This document shows positions 1 through 7,589 of a stretch of DNA of 11,159 nucleotides, in pieces. A model generated the notes under the pieces. It saw only the letters and a list, made by a program, of their open reading frames with translations, did not search any database and was not told the origin of the DNA. The position numbers and the translations under genes were made by a program. How positions within the stretch are numbered: position 1 is the first letter of the stretch; every line of letters starts with the position of its first letter. Source of the stretch: Kiritimatiellales bacterium. Lineage in GTDB: Bacteria > Verrucomicrobiota > Kiritimatiellia > Kiritimatiellales > Pontiellaceae. The stretch covers positions 1 to 11,159 of the forward strand of contig DAOUQA010000061.1 of the NCBI GenBank assembly GCA_030625905.1, given 5' to 3'.

Positions 1-59
1 ATGAGCGGCGAAATCTGCAATTCGAGCTTTACCTCGTCAATATTTTTTTGAAAATTCAC
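1..59 (-). CDS. exbD: Second ExbD/TolR-type protein, N-terminal fragment (runs off the window)
   Basis: Only the first 19 codons lie in the window. Read from a GTG start at 59-57, the product begins MNFQKNIDEVKLELQISPL. The ending LQISPL is the stretch that leads into the single membrane helix of ExbD/TolR proteins, as in the VDMSPMID of the upstream ExbD. A good ribosome-binding sequence, TAGGAG at 71-66, overlaps the stop codon of the upstream exbD and sits 6 bases from the GTG. The gap to that stop codon is 9 bases, in the same frame. Family knowledge: ExbD proteins are inner-membrane subunits that sit inside the ExbB pore and carry a proton-binding Asp. That Asp would fall just past the window edge. 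The ExbD call is firm in context, but the rest of the protein and any following TonB gene cannot be seen. Confidence 0.8.
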   Translation of the reverse strand, partial: MNFQKNIDEVKLELQISPL

Positions 60-68
60 GCGATACTC

Positions 69-473
69 CTACTCTTCGTATGCGGAATAGATCAGGTCGC
101 TGGCGCCTACTTCCGCACAGGCCAGCATGATCTTTTCGTTGATCTTGTATTTCACTTCGCGACCCGACCGGATCAGAATACGCAGGTGGGGATCGGCCTC
201 AATCTCGATGGCCAATTGCTCCGTGAGTTGCTCAAGGGTTACCGGCATCGAGCCGACAAACATCTTATTATCCTTGTTCACCGAGACCACAAGCCGACCG
301 GTAGTATCTTTCGGCACCTTGGCATAGGCCGCCTTGGGAATCTTGACAGACACCTTTTCATCAATGATGGTCGATGCCACAATAAAGAAGATCAGCAGCA
401 GGAAGACCATGTCGATCATTGGAGACATATCGACTTCGATGTCTTCATCATCGCGGTTAGTATCAAGTCTCAT
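69..473 (-). CDS. exbD: ExbD/TolR-family biopolymer transport protein
   Basis: The 134-residue protein has the standard ExbD layout. A short charged cytoplasmic N-terminus (about 1-15) is followed by one membrane helix (about 16-38). The helix contains SPMIDMVFLLLIFF with Asp21 at the position of the essential proton-carrying Asp (Asp25 in E. coli ExbD). The rest is a periplasmic domain of about 95 residues, and total length matches the family (about 130-145). Known role: with ExbB it forms a proton-driven motor in the inner membrane that energises a TonB-like transducer or a Tol/gliding-type machine. It follows exbB after a 97-base gap, and a second exbD starts 9 bases after its stop. The ribosome site is moderate (AAGGCG, about 10 bases upstream of the ATG). 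Whether it serves TonB-type transport or a Tol-like envelope function cannot be decided here. Confidence 0.93.
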   Translation of the reverse strand: MRLDTNRDDEDIEVDMSPMIDMVFLLLIFFIVASTIIDEKVSVKIPKAAYAKVPKDTTGRLVVSVNKDNKMFVGSMPVTLEQLTEQLAIEIEADPHLRILIRSGREVKYKINEKIMLACAEVGASDLIYSAYEE

Positions 474-510
474 GTTTGGCTTCGCCTTTTAATCTAAACT
501 TTTTATTTTT

Positions 511-572
511 AGAGACCGGGTGGCGTTGGTTTGAACCCCAGAATCAAAATCCACCCATCGAAAATAGTCTCT
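511..572 (-). other. Inverted repeat between exbB and exbD
   Basis: Nested complementary arms fill most of the exbB-exbD gap. The outer arms are AGAGAC (511-516) and GTCTCT (567-572), the middle arms GGGTGG (518-523) and CCACCC (551-556), and an apical pair is GGTT (528-531) with AACC (534-537). The outer right arm overlaps the exbB stop codon (571-573). On the transcribed (minus) strand the hairpin is followed by an A-rich stretch, not a T-run, so it does not look like an intrinsic terminator. It may be an mRNA-processing or stability hairpin. The arms were found by eye and no folding energy was computed. Confidence 0.4.
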
Positions 573-1353
573 ATTCGCCTTCCATATGTTCGAGGGTTTC
601 AAGATCCATGAAGACGACGGGCTTCTTGCCGGTTTCAAGGGCGTCGAACAAGAAGCCAATATTGCGGCCAAGCGTGGCGAGGGTTTTCTGGAAACCCTTC
701 TTGAAATAGAAGAAGAAGAACATTGCCGGGATGGCGATCACCAGGCCGGTCGCCGTTGTAATCAGAGCCTCGCCAATGTTTTCAGCCAGCAGTTCCGGCT
801 TGCCCATGCCCTGCGTGCCCATGGTGTTGAAGGCCTTGATCATACCCGACACGGTACCCAGTAGCCCGAGCATCGGCGCGCTGGCTCCGATGATCGAGAG
901 CAGGTCGATCGGCTTCATGAGCTGGGACATCTGCTCGACCGAAGCTTCCTCGACCGACTCTTTCACCTTGTTAGAGTCGATCTCCACTTTGCCGTCAAGG
1001 CAACGTTCAAGGCCGGCACCGAAGGTATTGGCAAACATCGACGGATGCTTGCGGCAATAGATGAGCGCGGTCTTGACCTTCTTGCCGAGCATCATCTCAA
1101 GCAACTCAGGCATTTGCTCGGTGTGCAATAGTTTTTTGGATCGTAAGTTAATGAAGTTCTGGATCACCAAAATCGTCATGGTGAACGAGAAGGCACCGAG
1201 CGGCCACATCGCCCATCCGCCCGTCTTAATCAGCGAAATCAGGTTTGTTTTTTGCTCTAGCCCCGCCGCTGCCTCGGCTTCGATGCCTGCACCTTGAGCC
1301 AATACCGTTCCCGCCACAAGCAACAGCGCCATTATAAAGAGTCCCTTTTTCAT
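571..1353 (-). CDS. exbB: MotA/TolQ/ExbB-type proton channel protein
   Basis: The 260-residue protein has a likely cleavable signal peptide (1-19, ending VLA). Membrane helices lie near 45-67, 151-171 and 194-217. The last two carry the family signature: ASAPMLGLLGTVSGMI (about 157-172) and IGEALITTATGLVIAIPA (about 193-210). Glu195 and the Thr residues near 199-202 sit where the conserved pore residues of E. coli ExbB (Glu176, Thr181) lie. Known role: ExbB/TolQ pentamers form the inner-membrane channel that surrounds an ExbD dimer and couples proton flow to work in the periplasm. The signal peptide and extra N-terminal segment are absent from E. coli ExbB but occur in long ExbB variants. The gene starts 19 bases after the upstream stop, with a strong GGAGGA ribosome site. 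TolQ versus ExbB naming is a family-level choice. Confidence 0.93.
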   Translation of the reverse strand: MKKGLFIMALLLVAGTVLAQGAGIEAEAAAGLEQKTNLISLIKTGGWAMWPLGAFSFTMTILVIQNFINLRSKKLLHTEQMPELLEMMLGKKVKTALIYCRKHPSMFANTFGAGLERCLDGKVEIDSNKVKESVEEASVEQMSQLMKPIDLLSIIGASAPMLGLLGTVSGMIKAFNTMGTQGMGKPELLAENIGEALITTATGLVIAIPAMFFFFYFKKGFQKTLATLGRNIGFLFDALETGKKPVVFMDLETLEHMEGE

Positions 1354-1372
1354 TCTATCTTCCTCCGTTTTC

Positions 1373-2395
1373 TTATTCAGATTCCATTTCCGCAGTTGTA
1401 TTCACATCGTTGGTCGAAGCCGTGTTTCCGGAGTGGGCAGCTTCCACATTATTGGTCGAAGCCGTATCTTCGGCTAGGGAAGCCGCGTCGGCTTCCTTCT
1501 TGGCCTTTTCCTCGGCTTCCTTTTTTTCCCGCTCGGCTTTTTTATCGGCGATCGCGGCTTCGCGTTCCGCGCCACCCAAACTAACCCATAGTTTTTCCGC
1601 ATCGGCCGCCACGCTGCTTCCAGCGTATATGTTTTTCACCTGCCGGGCTGTATGCAACGACGAATTGGTGGTGATCGCCGAGTTGGAGCCAAGCATGTCC
1701 ACATAGAGGTTGGCACAGAGCAACTCGCTGGGCGCGAGCCATTCGAGGTCGTTGGCATAGTTGAGAATGATGCCCGAAGCAGTCCAGATCGCATCCTTGG
1801 GCCGTTTCTCCGCCCGTTCAATGCAGGCTTGCAGATAGAGCCCCGCCGCCGCGGAGGTCACTTCGCCGCGAATCTTTTTCGCTGTCTCCAAATCGTTTTC
1901 AGCGATGGCAACGAGGGCGATATTGGCTTGCCCACGCTGCACCAGTTTGGGATCGCCGGACTCCATCAGGATATTGGCGGCTCTGCGAACCCCTTGGAAA
2001 TCACCACTTTTGTAGTATGTATCCATCAACATGCAGAAGGCGTCACGCAGGTTGTTGTCCACCACCATGTAGTCCCAAAAGGGTTCCATCAGGGGGTCTA
2101 GAATGGAAAGTGCGGCGGAATAATCTCCCGCGTTGAATTGCTGTTCAACGGCCTCGGCATCGTATTTTGGATAGAAGGTAAGGCTTTTGATCTTCGAGGA
2201 GGGAACCGTGATGTCCGTATTGGATTTATAGGCCTGAAACGTCAGCTTTCCATCCTCCAGACGCTGGAGAAACACGCGCGCCTGCTTGCCGTTGATCGCC
2301 TCGAGCAGGGCGGGTGTGCCAGACTGGGCTTCCGGCTTCTGCGCCACCGCCCCCATCGCGACGAGGGCAATCAAACTGATCCATATCCGTTTCAT
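1373..2395 (-). CDS. Exported TPR-like protein with coiled coil and repetitive acidic tail
   Basis: This 340-residue protein is not recognisable as a named family. It starts with a clear signal peptide (1-18, MKRIW then a hydrophobic stretch, cut near AVA-Q), so it should act in the periplasm. Residues 28-75 look like a small beta-rich module (ARVFLQRLEDGKLTFQ, then ITVPSSKIKSLTF). Residues 80-265 are helical with TPR-like segments such as AGDYSAALSILDPLMEPF. Residues 275-308 are an Ala/Glu/Lys-rich coiled coil. The tail (309-340) contains TASTNNVE and TASTNDVN, 14 residues apart, and ends EMESE. Its ATG overlaps the stop of the large TPR gene in an ATGA (2392-2395), which suggests translational coupling. 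exbB follows 19 bases downstream. I infer a periplasmic partner of the ExbB/ExbD motor, possibly analogous to YbgF/CpoB in Tol systems. That parallel rests on context only. Confidence 0.85.
   Translation of the reverse strand: MKRIWISLIALVAMGAVAQKPEAQSGTPALLEAINGKQARVFLQRLEDGKLTFQAYKSNTDITVPSSKIKSLTFYPKYDAEAVEQQFNAGDYSAALSILDPLMEPFWDYMVVDNNLRDAFCMLMDTYYKSGDFQGVRRAANILMESGDPKLVQRGQANIALVAIAENDLETAKKIRGEVTSAAAGLYLQACIERAEKRPKDAIWTASGIILNYANDLEWLAPSELLCANLYVDMLGSNSAITTNSSLHTARQVKNIYAGSSVAADAEKLWVSLGGAEREAAIADKKAEREKKEAEEKAKKEADAASLAEDTASTNNVEAAHSGNTASTNDVNTTAEMESE
1410..1465. repeat. 14-bp direct repeat inside the TPR-like gene tail
   Basis: The 14 bases TTGGTCGAAGCCGT occur at 1410-1423 and again at 1452-1465, exactly 42 bases (14 codons) apart. 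They encode the repeated ASTN-(N/D)-V motif on the minus strand. Copies this close and in frame suggest that the tail grew by local duplication. Confidence 0.7.
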
Positions 2396-5300
2396 GATTC
2401 GCCCTCCGTCCCGACCGCATCCACCACGTTCGTCTCCGCCATAGTGGATTCCACTGTGTTTGTCTGCGCTTCCGAGGACTCCACCTTGTTTGTCTGCGTT
2501 GCGGAGACTTCCTGCATTCCCTTTACTTCAACCGAAACGACAATATTGGTCGTTTCGCCAGTGGCGATAAAGGTTTCGATCTCGGCAACCTCGCCAGCGC
2601 CAAGAGCCTTGCGGGCCACTTCGGCCTGCGGCAAGTCGTTCACGTAGGGCTCCAAGAGCATGGCGCGATAGGTGTTCATCCGATCTGCTTCAAAACCCAG
2701 CTTCTGCAGACAGCGCGCACTGGCAAGATAGGCCTCAGCCGCCCAGTAGCCGCCAGCATGCCCCTTGTACTGGAAGTAGGTGCGCTGGTAGAACCCGAAG
2801 GCCTTGCGCAAATTTCCGGCGTTTTCCTCCACCTCCCCGAGTTGGAAGGTAGCCTGCGCCACCGGCTCGCCGCGCCAGGCGGGAATACTCAGGATGTACA
2901 TGTTGGCAACGCGCGCCTCGGAAACCTTGCCTTGCTCGAACAAAACCTTGGCTTTCATCAGATACGCCCATGCCACATCGCGGTCGTGGCCGTAGGTTTC
3001 CAGCGCCTCCTCAGCGGTCTTGAGTGCGCCATCATAGTCCTTTTCGTTGTACTGGCCATAGCCACGCAACCTGTAGGCCGCGCGCATGAAATCGGAGTCC
3101 TCGAACTGGGTGATGAAGATGGTCAGCAACTCCTCTGCACGGGAATAGTCCTTCATTTCGAACGAGGCGTCGCAGATGGCGGCGAGCACCGGCGGCGAGG
3201 CACTTTTCAGATCCGGCAACTCCTTGATCAACCGTTTTCCAAGCTCAATCTCGGAATGGTCGAGCTTGGCCATGGTCACACGTAGGCGGAGCTGCAACAC
3301 TGGATCATCGGAGGCCTTCAAAGCCGCATGGAGATCATCCATAAGTTGACCTTGCGCCGCGACGCCGAGCCAAACGGCAGACACCTTGACGAGTTTGGGA
3401 ATCATCATGTCCACCCCGTCCTCTCGAACATCCCCGCCAAATCTAACGATGGCGTCGAGGTAGGTTTTGACGGCTTCATCGACACGACCCTGATGAATCA
3501 TAGTCTTTCCTATCCAAAACAGGGACTTGGAGATATCGGCCTCGGCGCTCCACCTATCGAGATAGGCCTGAACCACCGTAATAATCTCTTCGTATTTGGC
3601 ATCGATATCGGCGTCGGAAGTCAGCGAATCGGCGTCGGCCTCGAAGACCTCGGCCATCTGGAAGATGGCATAGGTAGCCTGTCTGGCCTTCTTGGCACTC
3701 GCAACGGCCATTTTATAATCCGCAACGGCTTTTTCGAGATAATCGGGCTTGTCGTAGACCACGCCGGCACCATATAGGTCGCCTCGCATGCTACAGGCAC
3801 TGGGGAAGATGGAAGAGTCGGGATAGTTCTTGATCACCAAGCTGAAGCGTTCGAGTGCCTTGGCGTATTTTTCCATACCGAAGAAACAGATCCCGCCTTG
3901 GAAATAGGCTTCGTCGACCCAGTCCCCATCCGCGAATTCGTGCACATATTTCTCGAAGATCGGCCAAGCCTCGTCATATTTCTGAAGGAAGAGCTTCGAC
4001 ATGCCGTACCAATAGAGTGCATTGCTCTCCTGATGCGACCCCGGAAACTCGTCGAGCACGCGCTTGAAACCCGCTCCGGACTTTTCGTAGTTAAACAGCA
4101 TCAGATCTGCGACACCCTGCATGAAGTAAAGTTCAGCGTCATATTTCACGATATTCGAGCCGTTGGTGCGAACAAAACCGTCGAGATAGGGCAGTAACGC
4201 CTTGACCGACTCCAGCTCTTTCTCTTGCTGGTAGTGACCCGTAAGCATATAGGCGATCTGACGAGGAGTGACCCCCTCCTTGCATTGGCCCATGTAGTCG
4301 AACCCGCGCTTTTCGGCTTCGGCCACTTCATCAAGGTTTTCGATCAGGACGGTAAGCACCTCGTAGATGGAGCGTTCGCCCAGTTCGCTCTCGGGATCCG
4401 CCCCATAGACTGTATCAAAAAACCGCACGGCCTCCCAATAGCGGTCGACTTGCTGGTAGATCTGCGCCACACGGTAGTCGATATTACTTTTGTAAGGTTT
4501 AAGTTTCTCCAACGCGGCAATCAGCCTTTCAAGCTCGATTATCTCCTTGGGCGTCTCCTCCTCCGGCTCAGGTTCCGCCCCCTTCTCTCCCACCTTTGTC
4601 TCGCCTTCGTCGTCGCTACCGAAAAACAGCTGTTCGCCCTCGGTCATCTCCATACCTTCTTCCGGCGTAAGATCGGCTTCGATGCGCATGGTGCGCAACC
4701 GCTCCCGCTGGTATGCAATGACCTCGTCGCGCGGAAGGATCATGCGGTAAAGCGGAAGGGCGCTATCGTATTCACCCGCCTCGTAGAGCGCTAGGGCGGC
4801 ATTCATCAGCGCCATGTTTACCCGGATATCATAACGTGCTTCGGTGCGGTAGAGTTGCGGGATCCAGGCCGTGATCCGACCGAAATCAGGAATTTCGATC
4901 AGGGCATTGACGACCTGCATAATGGCATATCCCTTGCGCTGTCCGTCCGTCGTGTTTTCGATTACATAAGTAAAGGGCTCGATACTCTCCGCCCAATCCT
5001 CAATGCCGAAAAATGCCTCGCCAAGCGTCAAATGCAACAGGATCAGTTCGTCTGGTGTATATTCCGGATCGATCTCATCAACGTCGATAGAGCGCGTCGC
5101 CACGCCTTTGTCGGAGGAGATCGCTTTCAAAACTACAACCGGATTTTCGTTATATTCCAATGCGTTGGTGACAGCCGTTACGCAACTTTCATAGGCATCG
5201 GAGTCAGGGGCATCGCCGGGTTCGGGGGGCTTCCCGTATTCGTAATAGCAGGTGGCGAGCATCTTCATCGCCTGGCGGGGATGCTTTCCCAGCGGCGACT

Positions 5301-5613
5301 CAATATATGCCTGCAACACCTCGGCCGCCTCTTCAAGCCGATTCTCCTGAATAAGGATGGCGGCGAGCCTAAAGCGGATATCCTGCGCAATCGTGATCAC
5401 CCGCGGTGCCTTCGACTCCTCGATCGTTTCGAGATAGCGGTACATCATCTCTGCGGCATCGGAATACTTCCCGGCCTCCATCAACTGGAGCGACTTTTTC
5501 AGCAGCAACGCAGGACTCATCTTGTCCTCAGCCATAACCGCCGAGCTGAAGAACAGTGCCAATAAAGCGACCCATGCATACCGCCGAGCCGTTGATTTTC
5601 CTATGTGACCCAT
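2392..5613 (-). CDS. Large exported tetratricopeptide-repeat protein
   Basis: The 1073-residue protein has a signal peptide (1-28, cut near VMA-ED) and no other obvious membrane segment, so it is probably periplasmic or outer-membrane attached. Most of it is TPR-like helix pairs. The clearest run lies around 495-600, with NALYWYGMSKLFLQKYDEA, then DEAYFQGGICFFGMEKYAKA. Further TPR-like units are near 35-65, 375-405 and 830-960. Residues 316-356 form a Glu-rich linker. The last 37 residues hold three 10-residue units (TQTNKVESSE, AQTNTVESTM, AETNVVDAVG) and end TEGES. It is the first gene of the operon leading to exbB/exbD. I infer a scaffold that binds other envelope proteins or the transducer. 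No enzymatic motif was seen. TPRs give no specific function, and no named family is recognised. The ribosome site is modest (AAGGG just before the ATG), but the signal peptide supports this start. Confidence 0.9.
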   Translation of the reverse strand: MGHIGKSTARRYAWVALLALFFSSAVMAEDKMSPALLLKKSLQLMEAGKYSDAAEMMYRYLETIEESKAPRVITIAQDIRFRLAAILIQENRLEEAAEVLQAYIESPLGKHPRQAMKMLATCYYEYGKPPEPGDAPDSDAYESCVTAVTNALEYNENPVVVLKAISSDKGVATRSIDVDEIDPEYTPDELILLHLTLGEAFFGIEDWAESIEPFTYVIENTTDGQRKGYAIMQVVNALIEIPDFGRITAWIPQLYRTEARYDIRVNMALMNAALALYEAGEYDSALPLYRMILPRDEVIAYQRERLRTMRIEADLTPEEGMEMTEGEQLFFGSDDEGETKVGEKGAEPEPEEETPKEIIELERLIAALEKLKPYKSNIDYRVAQIYQQVDRYWEAVRFFDTVYGADPESELGERSIYEVLTVLIENLDEVAEAEKRGFDYMGQCKEGVTPRQIAYMLTGHYQQEKELESVKALLPYLDGFVRTNGSNIVKYDAELYFMQGVADLMLFNYEKSGAGFKRVLDEFPGSHQESNALYWYGMSKLFLQKYDEAWPIFEKYVHEFADGDWVDEAYFQGGICFFGMEKYAKALERFSLVIKNYPDSSIFPSACSMRGDLYGAGVVYDKPDYLEKAVADYKMAVASAKKARQATYAIFQMAEVFEADADSLTSDADIDAKYEEIITVVQAYLDRWSAEADISKSLFWIGKTMIHQGRVDEAVKTYLDAIVRFGGDVREDGVDMMIPKLVKVSAVWLGVAAQGQLMDDLHAALKASDDPVLQLRLRVTMAKLDHSEIELGKRLIKELPDLKSASPPVLAAICDASFEMKDYSRAEELLTIFITQFEDSDFMRAAYRLRGYGQYNEKDYDGALKTAEEALETYGHDRDVAWAYLMKAKVLFEQGKVSEARVANMYILSIPAWRGEPVAQATFQLGEVEENAGNLRKAFGFYQRTYFQYKGHAGGYWAAEAYLASARCLQKLGFEADRMNTYRAMLLEPYVNDLPQAEVARKALGAGEVAEIETFIATGETTNIVVSVEVKGMQEVSATQTNKVESSEAQTNTVESTMAETNVVDAVGTEGES
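2410..2499. repeat. Three tandem 30-base units in the large TPR gene tail
   Basis: Units of 30 bases (10 codons) encode TQTNKVESSE, AQTNTVESTM and AETNVVDAVG. Two share an exact 12-base core, TGTTTGTCTGCG, at 2457-2468 and 2487-2498. The third has the diverged core CGTTCGTCTCCG at 2427-2438, in the same phase. Confidence 0.75.
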
Positions 5614-5637
5614 AAAACCCTTAAACGAATTAATCCT

Positions 5638-5659
5638 TCAGGTTCCCCATCAAACCTGA
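5638..5659 (-). promoter_or_regulatory. 7-bp stem hairpin upstream of the ExbB/ExbD operon
   Basis: TCAGGTT (5638-5644) and AACCTGA (5653-5659) are perfect inverted arms around an 8-base loop, 25-46 bases before the start of the large TPR gene. It could be an operator or a leader hairpin. A very weak promoter pair on the minus strand (TTGTAC, 17 bases, TATCAG) lies just upstream and partly overlaps this element. The rest of the 203-base gap (5614-5816) shows no gene and no convincing terminator for the gene before it. Confidence 0.3.
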
Positions 5660-5816
5660 TACCCATCAAAACCGCGCCGTACAAATTGAACCACACAGTA
5701 TGAAAAATCCACCTTTTTCTTCTTTTTTTAACACCTCAACAACCCAACTGGAAAGTTGTGCCCCCGCATTCCTTTTCACATGGCGAATCCGCTTCCGGAA
5801 AACCCAATCCATAAAA

Positions 5817-6218
5817 CTATATTTCCCCTTCGTTGCAGACGGTATAGAGCCAATTAAGCAACGACTCGAAACGTGGGTCGACATTAAGATTTGCCAGATC
5901 CGGATCGGTTTTCATCCAATCATAATCGCCATATCCCAAATCGATGGCTTTCGCCAACGCATCGAAGGCCTCATCGAAATGGCGGGTAAGTGCATGGGAG
6001 CACCCCAGATTGTACCAAACAAGGTCATCATTGGGCAGTAGCTGGCTCACTTGAAGATCGATGGCCAATCCTTTTTCATAGTTCCCGGTTTTTGTGTAAA
6101 GCTCCGCAAGCGCCTGCAAGACCTCAAGGTCTTCCGGCAGGCGCGCGGAAATTTTTTCCAGAAATTCGAGTTCGACCATGTCGTGGCAGGCGCGGCCACG
6201 TGTTCTATCTTTGCTCAT
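5817..6218 (-). CDS. Small cytoplasmic TPR protein downstream of gltA
   Basis: The 133-residue protein has no signal peptide or membrane segment. Two TPR units are visible at about 30-63 (DLEVLQALAELYTKTGNYEKG) and 64-97 (DLVWYNLGCSHALTRHFDEA). They are followed by TDPDLANLNVDPRFESLLNWL, a C-terminal capping motif common in small TPR proteins. It starts 18 bases after the gltA stop on the same strand, so the two are probably co-transcribed. GGGG about 6 bases before the ATG may be its ribosome site. An internal Met14 is a possible alternative start but has no ribosome site. The partner is unknown. No clear terminator follows, so some transcription could continue into the ExbB/ExbD operon. Confidence 0.85.
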   Translation of the reverse strand: MSKDRTRGRACHDMVELEFLEKISARLPEDLEVLQALAELYTKTGNYEKGLAIDLQVSQLLPNDDLVWYNLGCSHALTRHFDEAFDALAKAIDLGYGDYDWMKTDPDLANLNVDPRFESLLNWLYTVCNEGEI

Positions 6219-6236
6219 GACAGCCCCGTTGATGGT

Positions 6237-7523
6237 TTAGGATACTTTCCGCTTCGTGGGACCGGTGTAGACTTGGCGCGGACGGCCAATGCGGCCATCC
6301 GGGTCTTCCTTCATTTCCAGCCATTGTGCAATCCAGCCCGGGATGCGGCCGATGGCGAACATTACCGTGAACATGTTGGTTGGGATGCCCATGGCGCGGT
6401 AGGTCAGTCCGGTATAGAAATCAATGTTTGGATAAAGACTGCGGCTCTTGAAGTAGTCGTCCGCCAACACGGCTTCCTCCAATTCCTGGGCAAGATCTAC
6501 CAGAGGATCCTTCACGCCCATCTGGTCGAGTACATCCGTGCACATTTGCTTGGCTACCTTCGCGCGCGGGTCGTACGACTTGTAGACGCGATGCCCCACC
6601 CCCATGAGCCGGAAGCTGTCGTTCTTGTCCTTTGCGCGCTCGATAACCTTCTTCACGTTGCCCCTGTCCTTCTTGAGAATCCGCTCCAGCATTTCGATGA
6701 CGTGCTGGTTGGCGCCTCCATGCAGCGGCCCCCACAGTGCGCAAATGCCGGCGGAAATAGATGCGTACAGGTTGGCATCGGAACTGCCCACCATCTTGAC
6801 CACCGATGCAGAGCAGTTTTGCTCGTGGTCGGCGTGCAGGATCAAAAGCTTGTTCAACGCCCTTACACAAACCGGATCCGGCTCGTAGCCGTTGACCGGG
6901 GTTCGAAACATCATGTTCAGGAAGTTCTCGCAGTAGCTCAGGTCGTGCCGTGGTTGCACGATGGGGTGTCCAATCGATTTCTTATATGAAAAGGCGGCCG
7001 CCGCCCGCATCTTGGAAAGCAGGCGGGTCACCCTGATGTCTATGTTTTCCTTCTTGCTGGTTTCCAATTCCGGATAGAAGGACGAAAGCGACACGGCCAT
7101 GGCCGAGAGCGTGGCCATTGGATGGGCATGGTCTGGATAGTTGTCGAAGAAGTGGCGCATGTCCTCGTGTAGCATGGAATGGCTGTTGAGATGCGTAGAG
7201 AAGATTTGATGCTGTTTTTTTCCGGGGAGCTTGCCATGTACCAGTAGGTAGGCCACCTCCACAAACTCGCACTTTTCGGCGAGGTCGTTGATGTCGTACC
7301 CGCGATACCGAAGAATGCCCTTTTCGCCATCGATATAGGTGATCTCACTTTGGCAGGAACCTGTATTCACAAAACCGGGATCGTAGGTGATGAGTCCGGT
7401 TTCCTTGCGCAACCTGCGGATATCTATGGCTTTTTCGTGTTCGGAACCTTCGAATACGGGCAATTCAATGGTCTTGCCGTCAAATTTAAGCGTGGCTTTC
7501 CCTAGCTTGTTTACTTCCGACAT
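6237..7523 (-). CDS. gltA: Citrate synthase
   Basis: The 428-residue enzyme condenses acetyl-CoA and oxaloacetate to citrate, the entry step of the TCA cycle, in the cytoplasm. Length and motifs match the E. coli-type bacterial enzyme (427 residues). Seen motifs: an N-terminal beta domain with GSCQSEITYIDGEKGILRYRGYDI split over about 55-78; LHADHEQN (229-236); GPLHGGAN with catalytic His268 (265-272); GVGHRVYK with His311 (308-315); NIDFYTG with catalytic Asp368 (366-372); and FAIGRIPGWIAQW (389-401) with GRPRQVYTG (413-421) near the end. These correspond to His264, His305 and Asp362 of E. coli GltA. The start has a perfect GAGGAG ribosome site 6 bases upstream. It diverges from rpsN and leads a probable two-gene unit with the small TPR gene. 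NADH regulation, known for this type, cannot be judged from sequence alone. Confidence 0.97.
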   Translation of the reverse strand: MSEVNKLGKATLKFDGKTIELPVFEGSEHEKAIDIRRLRKETGLITYDPGFVNTGSCQSEITYIDGEKGILRYRGYDINDLAEKCEFVEVAYLLVHGKLPGKKQHQIFSTHLNSHSMLHEDMRHFFDNYPDHAHPMATLSAMAVSLSSFYPELETSKKENIDIRVTRLLSKMRAAAAFSYKKSIGHPIVQPRHDLSYCENFLNMMFRTPVNGYEPDPVCVRALNKLLILHADHEQNCSASVVKMVGSSDANLYASISAGICALWGPLHGGANQHVIEMLERILKKDRGNVKKVIERAKDKNDSFRLMGVGHRVYKSYDPRAKVAKQMCTDVLDQMGVKDPLVDLAQELEEAVLADDYFKSRSLYPNIDFYTGLTYRAMGIPTNMFTVMFAIGRIPGWIAQWLEMKEDPDGRIGRPRQVYTGPTKRKVS

Positions 7524-7561
7524 CTAAATCTCCTCAGATCTTTCTATTTGGAATGTTCACA

Positions 7562-7589
7562 AAAATACGGTTCTCCGCCCCGCTTGCAA
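7562..7589 (-). promoter_or_regulatory. Candidate sigma-70-type promoter for gltA
   Basis: On the minus strand, TTGCAA (7589-7584) and TATTTT (7567-7562) are separated by 16 bases. Each matches four of six consensus positions. Transcription would start about 30 bases before the gltA ATG, leaving room for the GAGGAG site. This was judged by eye only. Confidence 0.35.

Noticed and set aside
527..541. tRNA T-arm-like GGTTTGAACCCC
   Set aside because: No acceptor stem, D-arm or anticodon arm can be built around it. It is better explained as the apical part of the exbB-exbD hairpin.
4225..4794. 189-codon open frame on the plus strand, opposite the large TPR gene
   Set aside because: It lies entirely antisense to a gene with a signal peptide and TPR units, has no recognisable motif, and similar shadow frames occur all along that gene.
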